This document shows, one piece after another, positions 7,916 to 15,685 of a stretch of 16,453 nucleotides of DNA. This DNA is from an uncultured Bacteroidota bacterium (GTDB lineage: Bacteria > Bacteroidota > Bacteroidia > Chitinophagales > Chitinophagaceae). The number at the start of each line of letters is the position of its first letter. Within the stretch, counting starts at the first letter, position 1. Made by a program: the position numbers and the translations under genes. The stretch lies in assembly GCA_903835145.1 (NCBI GenBank), contig CAILMA010000238.1:1-16453 (forward strand), in the 5' to 3' direction. The notes beneath the pieces are model-generated. The model saw nothing but the letters and a program-made list of their open reading frames with translations. It ran no database searches and had not been told where the DNA came from.

Positions 7916-9124
7916 ATGCAAAAAATACGAGAAACGGAGCCAATAGATAAGATTGCCTACCTGGATGGGCTAAGGGGGCTGGCTGCTTTTTTGGTATTTT
8001 TTCATCACTTCCTGCTAATTTTTTGCATATCCTATTATTCGTTTAATCCGGCAACTGTACAGTTTAGCGGATGGGAGATAAAATATGGTAGAAGCATTCT
8101 GAGTGTGCTATCCAACGGTAATTTTTTTGTTTGTGTTTTTTTTGTGCTTAGTGGATTCGTGCTCAGTCGCAAATACCTTACTCAAAACAAGGTTTCAGTT
8201 TTGGTTTCAGGTATGCAGCGGCGCTACATCAGGTTATATGTGCCGGTTGCATTTACATTGGTTTTGTCCTATGTTTTAATGGCTGCCCACCTGTATCGTA
8301 ACACAGAAGTTGCCGCTATAACCAGCTCAGATTGGTTTGCCGGTCAATGGCACCTGCAGGATGGGTTCAGGACACTGGTCAATTGCCTTTTGTATGATAC
8401 CATGTTTCAAGGCAACAGCTCGTTTGACAATGTTATGTGGTCGCTTTCAACAGAATTATATGGCTCTGTTTTTGTTTTTGCCTTTCTTGCGCTTACCCAC
8501 AATACACGCCCTCGTTTTATCCTGCTGCTATTGGTTATGTTGTTTTGGCTGAGCATCAGGCAGTTCTATATGTTTACATTTGGACTTGGCATAGCATTGA
8601 ATTTTTTGCTGCCGTTGAAAACCAAATTGCCCGGCGGATGGAAGGCTGCCATAGTGATTGTGCTACTTCCGGTAGGTCTTATACTGGGTTCATACCCTAC
8701 GAATGCGGAATACAAGGGAACTATATTTGAGGTGTTGCCGCTCAGTATACTGGAATATTGGGGTTATTTCCATATTGCAGGCGCCTTTCTTCTGGTATTT
8801 TCCTGTTTGTTTTCGTCGTTGTTGCAAAGGTTGTTCCGCAGCCCTGTTTTCCGTTTTTTGGGCTCCGTTTCCTTTGCATTGTACCTCATTCACCCCATTA
8901 TTTTCGGGGTATTTACGAGTTATGTATTCCTGTTCATTTTTAAATTTTGCTCCTATAAATATGCAGTACTGCTATCTTTTATACTTACCATCGGCTTTAC
9001 ACTATTGATCTCCTATTTTGTAACCAAGTATATTGATGAGCCCGGAACCAGGCTTGCAAAGTACGTTTACGAAAGGTGGATAAAGAAAAAGACAATGGCT
9101 AACGCAACTGATCCGCTCCCTTAA
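7916..9124 (+). CDS. Membrane acyltransferase, Acyl_transf_3 (OafA-like), copy 2
   Basis: This is a 402-residue paralogue of the preceding gene, co-linear over its whole length. Shared blocks include KIAYLDG, VFFHHF (His 30/31), NGNFFVCVFF, LSGFVLS, MWSLS, LALTHNTR and DEPGxRLxKYVYxRW. By eye more than half the residues match. It has the same ~10 membrane segments and no added SGNH domain. The start ATG lies 6 bases after the upstream stop, without a Shine-Dalgarno sequence. Differences cluster in loops and in the extreme N- and C-termini, which fits two enzymes with related but perhaps different acceptors or acyl donors. The stop codon is 6 bases from the stop of the convergent anti-sigma gene, with no room for a dedicated terminator. 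Confidence 0.9.
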   Translation: MQKIRETEPIDKIAYLDGLRGLAAFLVFFHHFLLIFCISYYSFNPATVQFSGWEIKYGRSILSVLSNGNFFVCVFFVLSGFVLSRKYLTQNKVSVLVSGMQRRYIRLYVPVAFTLVLSYVLMAAHLYRNTEVAAITSSDWFAGQWHLQDGFRTLVNCLLYDTMFQGNSSFDNVMWSLSTELYGSVFVFAFLALTHNTRPRFILLLLVMLFWLSIRQFYMFTFGLGIALNFLLPLKTKLPGGWKAAIVIVLLPVGLILGSYPTNAEYKGTIFEVLPLSILEYWGYFHIAGAFLLVFSCLFSSLLQRLFRSPVFRFLGSVSFALYLIHPIIFGVFTSYVFLFIFKFCSYKYAVLLSFILTIGFTLLISYFVTKYIDEPGTRLAKYVYERWIKKKTMANATDPLP

Positions 9125-9130
9125 CACACT

Positions 9131-9649
9131 TTATTGGACCACGATTTTTTTTATAGCTTTTTTTCTTAGAAATGAGTCAAGGAATAAGAGCGCCAGCACG
9201 ATATTAACCGCAAAGACTCCCTTTATTATAATGCTTAGGTACTCCGTATTCAGCTGAGGTATATGGTAGGAGATATTTGTAGCCAAGCCTGTGCTAAATG
9301 AATTACGGCCGGCGATAGCAATAATGGTAACAAGGCTAAGTATGGTTAACACGAAAAAAGCTGCAATACCCTTAGTTACCGCAGGGTTTATATATACGCT
9401 GCTTGGTCGGGCGATATGGGTGGCTTCCACAGCCTCCAGCACATTTTTTGTAAAGCGCAGAGCGGGCTGCTCCAGCTCTGTATTTTGTTTTAATTCCAAA
9501 TTAATTTGGCTCAGTTCATCAAATTTAGCCTGCCAGAGCACATCTGTTTTTATCAGGTTTGCAATACGGGTTGCTTCGGCGGCACCGAGTGTGCCGTCAA
9601 TATATTCCCATACCTCCATTTCCCTGTTTTCTTCTTCCAACTGTATCAT
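9131..9649 (-). CDS. Probable anti-sigma factor, two-helix membrane protein
   Basis: This is a 172-residue protein encoded downstream of the ECF sigma gene, the usual place for its anti-sigma. The N-terminal ~70 residues are cytoplasmic in character, with WEYIDGTLGAAEATRIANLI and a pattern of acidic helices (DVLWQAKFDEL, INLELKQN). This resembles the sigma-binding half of Bacteroidota anti-sigma factors. It lacks the His/Cys zinc motif of the ZAS class. Hydrophobic segments at ~93-113 and ~140-161 anchor it, with a short ~25-residue loop between them. Both termini are therefore probably cytoplasmic and little protein is exposed outside, which argues against a large periplasmic sensor domain. 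The assignment rests mainly on position and architecture. The gap from the sigma stop is 56 bases. Confidence 0.72.
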   Translation of the reverse strand: MIQLEEENREMEVWEYIDGTLGAAEATRIANLIKTDVLWQAKFDELSQINLELKQNTELEQPALRFTKNVLEAVEATHIARPSSVYINPAVTKGIAAFFVLTILSLVTIIAIAGRNSFSTGLATNISYHIPQLNTEYLSIIIKGVFAVNIVLALLFLDSFLRKKAIKKIVVQ

Positions 9650-9705
9650 AAACGCACATTAAAGTTAAATCATTGTAATCATATTCCAGGAAAAATATTG
9701 CTTTA

Positions 9706-10272
9706 TTAAACCAGCACCTTGTCGTTACTAAGTATTGTTTTGAGCTTACTTCTCGCTCTGAAGAGCCTCACTTTTACATTTGCAGGCGTTATCCCCATTA
9801 TTTGTCCTATTTCATCTATAGATTGATCGGCATTGTAAAATAGCGTGATAATAGCTGCATCAGTTTCCGGGAGTGAGGCTATGGCTTTTTCAAGTTGTTG
9901 GTTTTCCGTTTTTTGTTCCAGCTGAGTTGCTGGTTGTAGTGTTGGGTTCGCTGCGGTCAATACATGCATTTTTTCATCGCCGGGTAATATATGTTGCGCA
10001 TCCCGCTTTCGTAGCGCACTAAGGCAGGTATGATGTGCTATGGTGTAGAGCCACGTGCTGAATTTGCTGCTGCCCTTAAAGTCAGCAAGGCTTTTATAGG
10101 CTTTCACAAATACATCTTGTGCCAGCTCTTCCGCCTGTTCCCGGTTGTTAACGTGGCGCAGTACTATGGTGAACACATACGCCTGATACCTGTCTACAAG
10201 CGCTGCATACGATGCCTGGCGGCCTTGCAGCGTTAGTTGTATAAGGGTGGTATCACTAATAGTATCGGGCAT
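9706..10272 (-). CDS. ECF-family RNA polymerase sigma factor
   Basis: This is a 188-residue extracytoplasmic-function sigma factor. Region 2 spans ~18-90: YAALVDRYQAYVFTIVLRHV, then AEELAQDVFVKAYKSL (core binding) and FKGSSKFSTWLYTIAHHTCL (-10 recognition). After a ~35-residue linker, region 4 covers ~125-182, with LPETDAAIITLFY and a helix-turn-helix in IDEIGQIMGITPANVKVRLF followed by RARSKLK. There is no region 1 or 3, as expected for ECF sigmas. It forms an operon with the anti-sigma gene downstream. An ECF-type promoter motif ends only 7 bases before the ATG at 10272. That suggests autoregulation and a very short or absent leader. The activating signal is unknown. Confidence 0.95.
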   Translation of the reverse strand: MPDTISDTTLIQLTLQGRQASYAALVDRYQAYVFTIVLRHVNNREQAEELAQDVFVKAYKSLADFKGSSKFSTWLYTIAHHTCLSALRKRDAQHILPGDEKMHVLTAANPTLQPATQLEQKTENQQLEKAIASLPETDAAIITLFYNADQSIDEIGQIMGITPANVKVRLFRARSKLKTILSNDKVLV

Positions 10273-10279
10273 GTGTGCA

Positions 10280-10310
10280 ATAAGACGCTGTTTTGATAAT
10301 GGGGGTTACA
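10280..10310 (-). promoter_or_regulatory. ECF-type promoter of the sigma/anti-sigma operon
   Basis: Read on the minus strand: TGTAACC (10310-10304), 16 bases, CGTCTTAT (10287-10280). The CGTC core is a common -10 element of ECF promoters, and the AAC-containing -35 with ~16-nt spacing also fits. The divergent promoter for the DUF6249-like gene has the same two boxes with the same spacing, which is strong internal support. Confidence 0.72.
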
Positions 10311-10384
10311 CCATTGCTTTAAATTATTTAAAAAATACGGGACAGTAACAATTTCTGGTCTTTCAATGAATATTTTCGCAATTC

Positions 10385-10415
10385 TGTAACCTGATGTAAA
10401 ACTATGTCGTCTTAT
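10385..10415 (+). promoter_or_regulatory. ECF-type promoter of the DUF6249-like gene
   Basis: TGTAACC (10385-10391), 16 bases, CGTCTTAT (10408-10415). It is identical in both boxes and spacing to the sigma operon's promoter on the opposite strand. Transcription would start near 10420, giving a leader of about 60 nt before the ATG at 10481. Confidence 0.7.
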
Positions 10416-10480
10416 GTAGTTCAACAGGTCGCGACCCGCTTTATAACATTCAATTTTATAACTTTCTAAATTTATCTAAC

Positions 10481-10876
10481 ATGCCTCCAGGTGTCATTTT
10501 TTTAATCTCAACGATTATCCCGGTTACTTTTTTTGCCCTCATTTTCGGAATCGTGTACATCCGCAATAAAGAGAACATGGCCCTTATCGAGCGGGGCCTT
10601 AATCCACGGCAGCGCGCTTCCGACTACAGGCCACGTCCGTTTGTAAACCTGAAGTATGGCCTGCTGCTCATAGGCTCTGGCTCCGGCTTATTGCTGGCCT
10701 ATATTCTCGATTCTGTTTGGCTAGGTCATAGGGTCGTAGTCACAAACGGGGGTATAAACTCAACTGACAGCGATAACCCGGCTATTTATTTTGCCCTGAT
10801 AGCTATAGGTGGCGGTATAGGTCTTGTAATATCTTACGCTATAGAAAAGAAAGAGTGGCTCGATAAGCGCCCATAA
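10481..10876 (+). CDS. DUF6249-like small membrane protein
   Basis: This is a 131-residue protein with three predicted membrane helices at ~4-26, 59-81 and 100-121. The first helix runs straight into YIRNKENMALIERGLNPRQR, a basic amphipathic stretch typical of the DUF6249-like Bacteroidota family (name recalled, not searched). Gly-rich patterns in the second and third helices (LLIGSGSGLLLAY, IAIGGGIGLVISY) suggest close helix packing. It ends in a charged tail. No enzymatic motif is visible. It is divergent from the ECF sigma gene and carries a promoter matching that gene's own. It is therefore a likely direct target of the sigma and possibly part of its envelope response or feedback. The function is otherwise unknown. 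Confidence 0.75.
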   Translation: MPPGVIFLISTIIPVTFFALIFGIVYIRNKENMALIERGLNPRQRASDYRPRPFVNLKYGLLLIGSGSGLLLAYILDSVWLGHRVVVTNGGINSTDSDNPAIYFALIAIGGGIGLVISYAIEKKEWLDKRP

Positions 10877-10957
10877 ACCGATAGCCGGGTATTTTTAAGC
10901 TGGTTTAGGCCCGAACGGCTACATATTAATGTTAAATATTAAGCTTTTAAAAAAAAA

Positions 10958-11038
10958 GATGTCCACAAAAAACTACCCCTTCAAAGGCTCAAAGCCACGC
11001 CAGATAAGCATTGCAGCTCTGTGGGTTTTGTGGATATC
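10958..11038. repeat. 13-bp inverted repeat upstream of recA
   Basis: GATGTCCACAAAA (10958-10970) and TTTTGTGGATATC (11026-11038) are inverted copies with one mismatch, separated by 55 bases. The arms contain TGTCCACA and TGTGGATAT, which resemble DnaA-box sequence (TTATCCACA). The right arm ends 12 bases before the -33 element of the candidate recA promoter. Protein binding is inferred only. Confidence 0.5.
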
Positions 11039-11050
11039 TTCTTGCCGCCT

Positions 11051-11084
11051 TTTGTTTATCCTGTGTTTTTTTCACCTACTTTTG
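11051..11084 (+). promoter_or_regulatory. recA: Candidate recA promoter (TTTG / TACTTTTG)
   Basis: TTTG at 11051-11054 and TACTTTTG at 11077-11084, 22 nt apart, fit the Bacteroidota consensus. Transcription would start near 11091, leaving a ~27-nt leader before the ATG at 11118. I see no E. coli-type LexA box (CTGT-N8-ACAG) near it. Confidence 0.6.
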
Positions 11085-11117
11085 AGGTATAATTTAAAGG
11101 TATAAAAAGTAATAATT

Positions 11118-12110
11118 ATGGCAGACGATAAACTGAAAGTGCTCAAGCTGGCGATGGATAAGATTGAAAAGGACTATGGCAAAGGTTCTGTGATGATGCT
11201 TGGCGAAAAAGGTCATGAAGCAATGGAGGTGATTAGTACCGGTTCTCTTGGGCTCGATGTGGCTCTTGGTGTTGGTGGTCTTCCTCGCGGCCGTATCATA
11301 GAAATATATGGCCCTGAGTCTTCCGGTAAAACTACGGTTGCCATTCATACCATAGCTGAAGCGCAAAAGAAAGGTGGTATCTGTGCCATCATAGATGCGG
11401 AGCATGCTTTTGATTCAGGCTACGCCCGTAAACTGGGTGTTGACGTGGATAGCCTTATTATCTCTCAGCCCGACTACGGTGAGCAGGCGCTGGAGATTGC
11501 CGACAGGCTTATTTCTTCAGGCGCAGTTGATGTAGTTGTTATTGACTCCGTTGCGGCACTTGTGCCCAAGGGAGAGCTTGAAGGCGAAATGGGTGAAAGC
11601 AAGATGGGTCTACAGGCAAGACTGATGAGCCAGGCGCTTCGTAAGCTTACCGCTACGATCTCCCGCACAGGTTGTTGCTGCATCTTTATCAATCAGCTCC
11701 GTGAAAAAATCGGTGTTATGTTTGGTAACCCTGAAACCACAACTGGCGGTAATGCGCTTAAGTTCTACGCATCTGTTCGCCTGGATATCCGCCGCATAAG
11801 CCAGATTAAAGATGGCGAAGTAGCAAGCGGTAACCGCACAAGGGTGAAAGTTGTAAAAAATAAAGTTGCACCACCTTTCCGTCAGGTTGAGTTTGATATC
11901 ATATTTGGTGAGGGCATCAGTAAGATAGGTGAGATCATAGATATGGGTGTTGAGCTCGGTATTATGCAGAAAAGCGGTTCCTGGTATAGCTATAAAGATG
12001 GCAAAATCGGTCAGGGTCGCGATTCCGTAAAACAATTCCTTTCGGATAACCCCGAAGTTTCCGCCGAAATTGAAGGCAGAATCAGAGAAGCATTGCAGGT
12101 TGTTGCCTAA
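11118..12110 (+). CDS. recA: Recombinase RecA
   Basis: This is a 330-residue RecA, the ATP-dependent strand-exchange protein of homologous recombination and the co-protease of the SOS response where that exists. It starts [20 protein letters not shown] and has Walker A GPESSGKT at 65-72. The Walker B region is [14 protein letters not shown] and the L1/L2 area is [20 protein letters not shown]. The conserved [20 protein letters not shown] and [16 protein letters not shown] complete the core. The C-terminal domain ends [16 protein letters not shown]. It lacks the long acidic tail of E. coli RecA, which makes it slightly shorter than the usual 340-355. A strong terminator follows 22 bases after the stop, and its own promoter is upstream, so it is monocistronic. 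The start is the only ATG that fits the family N-terminus. Confidence 0.99.
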   Translation: MADDKLKVLKLAMDKIEKDYGKGSVMMLGEKGHEAMEVISTGSLGLDVALGVGGLPRGRIIEIYGPESSGKTTVAIHTIAEAQKKGGICAIIDAEHAFDSGYARKLGVDVDSLIISQPDYGEQALEIADRLISSGAVDVVVIDSVAALVPKGELEGEMGESKMGLQARLMSQALRKLTATISRTGCCCIFINQLREKIGVMFGNPETTTGGNALKFYASVRLDIRRISQIKDGEVASGNRTRVKVVKNKVAPPFRQVEFDIIFGEGISKIGEIIDMGVELGIMQKSGSWYSYKDGKIGQGRDSVKQFLSDNPEVSAEIEGRIREALQVVA

Positions 12111-12132
12111 CAACAACCATTATCATATCGGG

Positions 12133-12173
12133 AACGAACAAAGGAATAGTATTATTCTTTTGTTCGTTTTTTT
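12133..12173 (+). terminator. Intrinsic terminator of recA
   Basis: A 16-bp stem (12133-12148 with 12153-12168, one G-U pair) closes a GTAT tetraloop. It is followed by five further T residues (12169-12173). The stem is AT-rich but long and continuous, and it lies 22 bases after the recA stop. Confidence 0.9.
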
Positions 12174-12258
12174 GTTGGCGGTGCTTCGATTTTGGGTTTA
12201 ATCCATTTGTCGATTACTGGGGAATCGAAAGGTAAAAGTGAATTTTGGACTCGCTGAT

Positions 12259-12279
12259 TTGGGCTATCAAATAGCCCAA
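12259..12279. repeat. Perfect 9-bp hairpin downstream of the HAD gene
   Basis: TTGGGCTAT and ATAGCCCAA are separated by CAA. It lies 13 bases beyond the stop of the minus-strand HAD-like gene and could form the 3' end of that transcript. There is no U-tract on either strand, so it is not a standard intrinsic terminator. The ~110 bases between it and the recA terminator hold nothing else I recognise. Confidence 0.6.
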
Positions 12280-12292
12280 CGACTTTGAATAT

Positions 12293-12754
12293 CTACAAAC
12301 TGCAATTATTTACCAAGATTGACCTCGCAATTTCCAGGTGCTCCGCTGTAAGGCCAATATAAGGGCTGGTTTGAACTAAATGTTCTTTCAAAAAAACAGG
12401 CAGGTCGTTTAATGACTTGTCGTCATCAATAATTATAAAGTCGTCAGTGATAGGGGTGGCATTGAACCAGTTGATGATTTCATCTTTCCGGGAAAGCTTA
12501 TTAATGTTATCTGGAAGGCATTTTAGATCCGCAACGTTTAAGTTTCTTTTCCTAAATATGTCTTTCCATTCTGAAATGCTAAAGTTAGATTTATGGGACG
12601 TTGTAAGCAAAATAGAAGCACCTTCAGAAATCAAATTCTGGAGCACGTTAACTGCTTTGACGCTAAATTCCCGAAAACCATCGCTGAGCAATTCCGGCCT
12701 TTTCCATCCCTTAGCTGGTACCATCACACCATCTATATCTAAAAGTAGTAGCAT
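12293..12754 (-). CDS. Small HAD-superfamily hydrolase-like protein (HAD_SAK type)
   Basis: This is a 153-residue protein with the HAD motifs in order. Motif I is LLDIDGVM with nucleophile Asp6 and Asp8. Motif II is ILLTTSH around residues 49-53. A Lys lies at ~90 (SRKDEII), and motif IV is FIIIDDDKS with acidic residues at 110-112. There is little or no cap domain, so large or polymeric substrates are possible. The compact form resembles HAD domains of the 'Swiss Army Knife' RNA-repair group, which process 5' or 3' phosphate ends of nucleic acids. That assignment is from memory of the family and the substrate is not established. The gene is visibly more AT-rich (about 32-38% GC in sampled lines) than uvrA. 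It lies 60 bases downstream of uvrA on the same strand and may be co-transcribed with it or acquired separately. Confidence 0.75.
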   Translation of the reverse strand: MLLLLDIDGVMVPAKGWKRPELLSDGFREFSVKAVNVLQNLISEGASILLTTSHKSNFSISEWKDIFRKRNLNVADLKCLPDNINKLSRKDEIINWFNATPITDDFIIIDDDKSLNDLPVFLKEHLVQTSPYIGLTAEHLEIARSILVNNCSL

Positions 12755-12761
12755 TATAATA

Positions 12762-12769
12762 CAAATTTA
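12762..12769 (-). promoter_or_regulatory. Possible -7 box (TAAATTTG) directly before the HAD gene
   Basis: On the minus strand TAAATTTG matches TANNTTTG and ends 7 bases before the ATG at 12754. The nearest TTG upstream is ~28 nt away, outside the usual spacing. If it is used, the mRNA would be leaderless or nearly so. Confidence 0.3.
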
Positions 12770-12814
12770 AGTATCAAAAAAGCTTAGCATGAGATTTCAA
12801 TAGGGGAGCATACT

Positions 12815-15670
12815 TTATAGCTCTTCCTTCAAAAACATACCTGTAAAGCTTCCCTTTAATTTCGCTATTACCTCCGGGGTGCCGGCACCTACAAGGGTAC
12901 CTCCACCGCTGCCCCCTTCGGGTCCCATATCTATAACGTAGTCGGCTACCTTTATTACATCCATATTGTGTTCTATAACGAGCACAGTATTGCCGCGCTC
13001 TACAAGGCGGTTGAGTACTGCAAGCAGGTGCTTTATGTCTTCAAAATGCAGGCCGGTCGTGGGCTCATCAAGTATATAGATGGTTTGTCCGGTATCCCGC
13101 TTGCTGAGTTCTGTTGCCAGTTTCACGCGCTGCGCCTCGCCTCCGCTCAGGGTTACAGCACTTTGCCCAAGCGTCACATAGCCAAGGCCCACATCCTGCA
13201 GGGTTTTTACCCGCCTGTGCAGGAAGTGCACATTCACAAAAAACTCCACTGCCTCATCCACCGTCATGTTCAGCACATCGGAGATTGATTTGCCCTTGTA
13301 GCGTATTTCAAGGGTTTCCCGGTTATACCGCTTGCCATTGCATTTGTCGCAATGCACGTACACGTCAGGCAAAAAATTCATTTCTATTACCCGCATGCCG
13401 CCGCCCTTGCAATCTTCGCAACGGCCGCCCTTCACATTAAAAGAGAATCGCCCTGCATTGTATCCTCTTATCTTGGCCTCAGGTACTTGTGCAAAAAGCT
13501 GCCTTACATCATTGAAAAAGCCACAATAGGTTGCAGGATTGCTGCGGGGTGTGCGGCCGATAGGGCTCTGGTCTATTTCTATTACTTTATCTATATGCTC
13601 CAGCCCCGTTATCGATTTATAGGGCATGGGCACCTGCTTGTAGTTAGGGTAGCAGTGCTTCGCAAGTATAGGGTAGAGCGTTTCATTAATGAGTGTGCTC
13701 TTTCCGCTGCCGGATACGCCACTAACGCATATAAAAGTGCCGAGTGGCAGTTTTATAGATACATTTTTAAGGTTATTGCCAGTGGCGCCGGTAAGCTTGA
13801 GCTCCTTGCCATTCCCGGCTTTTCGTTCCGCTGGTACGTCAATATTTAGGGTCTTATTGAGGTAGCCTGCCGTTATGGTATTCATTTTCAGCATCTCAGC
13901 GGGTGTGCCCTGGCTCACTATGCGCCCGCCGTGCATACCGGCAGCCGGGCCTATATCTATCAAGTGATCGCTGGCCAGCATTATATCTTTATCGTGCTCT
14001 ACTACAAGTACCGAGTTGCCGGTATCCCGCAGGCTCTTGAGTGCCTTTATCAGGCGCTGGTTATCGCGCTGGTGCAGCCCTATGCTGGGCTCATCGAGTA
14101 TATAGGTTATACCAGTCAGCTGAGATCCTATCTGCGTAGCGAGCCTTATGCGTTGCGATTCGCCGCCGCTGAGTGTGCGGGTGGGGCGGTCAAGCGTAAG
14201 GTAGTGCAGGCCCACATCGAGCAGGAAAAACAGTCTGTCCCGTATTTCTTTTAGTATGTCTTTGGCTATCAGGTTTTGTTTGTTGCTCAGCCTGCTTTCT
14301 ACCCCGGTAAACCATTCCGTAAGTCCTTTAAGCGAGTAGTTGCTGAGTTGGGCTATGTTTTCACCCGCAAGTTTGAAATAAAGGCTTTCTTTCTTCAACC
14401 GCGCACCGTTACATTCCGGGCACACATTAAGTTTCATAAAGCTCTCCGCCCAGCTCCTCACGCCCTCCGAGCTGGTTTCTGAAAACCAGCGCAAAACCAT
14501 GTTTACTATACCTTCATAATTGTGCTCTGTCATCTCCCGTTGGGGGTCGCCAGTGCCATCATTGTCATAAGTAATTATGCCTTCTTCATTGCCATATAGC
14601 AATATATTAAGCTGCTTCTGAGCAATGTTTTTTAACGGGGCGGTGAGCGAAATCTTGTTCTTCTTAGCCACTATATTCACCAGCCTGAAAGACCAGGCTT
14701 CCCTTTCTTCGCCCAGTGGCGCTATGCCACCATCGCTGATGCTCTTTTCCATGTCGGGCAACACAGCTTCCATATTCACCTGGTAAATACTGCCCATGCC
14801 CTTGCAGGACGGGCAGGCACCATAGGGCGAGTTAAATGAAAAGGTGTTGGGCGATGGTTCTTCATAGCTTATACCTGTATCGGCACACATGAGGGAGCGG
14901 CTATACTGTGCCAGCTTGCCGGTCTCAGCATCTGTCACAAACATCAGTCCCTTGCCCATCTGCAGCGACTTTTGCACGCTTTCACTCATCCGAGCATTGT
15001 TGCTTTCCTGCACTGCCATTCTGTCTATCACCAGCTCTATATCATGTATTTTGTAACGGTCAAGCTGCATTTTTTCTTTCATGTCAACTATCTCGCCGTC
15101 AATTCTCACTTTCAGGTAGCCTTGTTTTCTGAGTTGCTCAAAAAGTTCCCGGTAGTGGCCTTTACGGCCCCGCACAATAGGTGCCAACAGTATTATTTTT
15201 TTACCCTTGAAGTTTTCCAGCAGGTGGGCAATGATCTCCTCCTCGCTGAACTTAATCATGATTTTACCTGTGTTGTAGGAATAGGCATCGGCTACGCGGG
15301 CAAACAGGAGGCGCATAAAGTCGTAGACCTCAGTCACTGTACCAACGGTACTTCTCGGGTTTCGGTTGGTTGTTTTTTGTTCTATAGATATCACCGGACT
15401 CAGGCCTGTAATTTTTTCAACATCAGGTCGCTCCAGATCGCCCATAAACTGCCGGGCATAGGCGGCGAAACTTTCCATATAGCGGCGCTGGCCCTCTGCA
15501 AATATGGTGTCAAACGCAAGCGACGACTTGCCGCTACCGCTGATGCCGGTAATAACTACCAGTTTATTTTTGGGAATGCTTACATCAATATTCTTAAGGT
15601 TATGCACCCTCGCCCCCAACACTTCTATATTGCCGCTATCCCTTTTCTTTACTATTGTATCCGTTGCCAT
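12815..15670 (-). CDS. uvrA: Excinuclease ABC subunit UvrA
   Basis: This is a 951-residue UvrA, the damage-scanning ATPase that loads UvrB onto distorted DNA in nucleotide excision repair. There are two ABC modules. The first Walker A is GISGSGKSS at 42-50, with AEGQRRYMESFAAYARQFM after it, and the second is GVSGSGKSTLINET. Signature motifs LSGGESQRIRLATQ and LSGGEAQRVKLATEL are each followed by a Walker B ending DEPSIGLH or DEPTTGLH. Zinc-binding cysteine pairs are present: CPSC, CPEC, and the UvrA-typical CEDCKGGGMRVIEMNFLPDV followed by CDKC. The length is normal for the family. The start ATG gives a short basic leader before IEVLGARVHNLKNIDV, as in relatives. A TAATTTTG promoter-like box ends 7 bases before the ATG. 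Sampled lines are GC-richer than the neighbouring HAD gene. Confidence 0.99.
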   Translation of the reverse strand: MATDTIVKKRDSGNIEVLGARVHNLKNIDVSIPKNKLVVITGISGSGKSSLAFDTIFAEGQRRYMESFAAYARQFMGDLERPDVEKITGLSPVISIEQKTTNRNPRSTVGTVTEVYDFMRLLFARVADAYSYNTGKIMIKFSEEEIIAHLLENFKGKKIILLAPIVRGRKGHYRELFEQLRKQGYLKVRIDGEIVDMKEKMQLDRYKIHDIELVIDRMAVQESNNARMSESVQKSLQMGKGLMFVTDAETGKLAQYSRSLMCADTGISYEEPSPNTFSFNSPYGACPSCKGMGSIYQVNMEAVLPDMEKSISDGGIAPLGEEREAWSFRLVNIVAKKNKISLTAPLKNIAQKQLNILLYGNEEGIITYDNDGTGDPQREMTEHNYEGIVNMVLRWFSETSSEGVRSWAESFMKLNVCPECNGARLKKESLYFKLAGENIAQLSNYSLKGLTEWFTGVESRLSNKQNLIAKDILKEIRDRLFFLLDVGLHYLTLDRPTRTLSGGESQRIRLATQIGSQLTGITYILDEPSIGLHQRDNQRLIKALKSLRDTGNSVLVVEHDKDIMLASDHLIDIGPAAGMHGGRIVSQGTPAEMLKMNTITAGYLNKTLNIDVPAERKAGNGKELKLTGATGNNLKNVSIKLPLGTFICVSGVSGSGKSTLINETLYPILAKHCYPNYKQVPMPYKSITGLEHIDKVIEIDQSPIGRTPRSNPATYCGFFNDVRQLFAQVPEAKIRGYNAGRFSFNVKGGRCEDCKGGGMRVIEMNFLPDVYVHCDKCNGKRYNRETLEIRYKGKSISDVLNMTVDEAVEFFVNVHFLHRRVKTLQDVGLGYVTLGQSAVTLSGGEAQRVKLATELSKRDTGQTIYILDEPTTGLHFEDIKHLLAVLNRLVERGNTVLVIEHNMDVIKVADYVIDMGPEGGSGGGTLVGAGTPEVIAKLKGSFTGMFLKEEL

Positions 15671-15677
15671 TGCGCTG

Positions 15678-15685
15678 CAAAATTA
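15678..15685 (-). promoter_or_regulatory. uvrA: Possible -7 box (TAATTTTG) directly before uvrA
   Basis: On the minus strand TAATTTTG matches TANNTTTG and ends 7 bases before the ATG at 15670. Only a weak TTTCTG lies at the -33 distance. Transcription would begin at or within a few bases of the start codon. Confidence 0.35.

Noticed and set aside
10882..10921. TAGCCG/CGGCTA repeat after the DUF6249-like gene as a terminator.
   Set aside because: A 6-bp stem with a 28-nt loop and no T-run directly after it is not convincing.
11118..15670. recA and uvrA treated as parts of a new DNA-repair island.
   Set aside because: Both are universal core genes in separate, oppositely oriented units, and recA has its own terminator. 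Proximity alone does not support a joint system.
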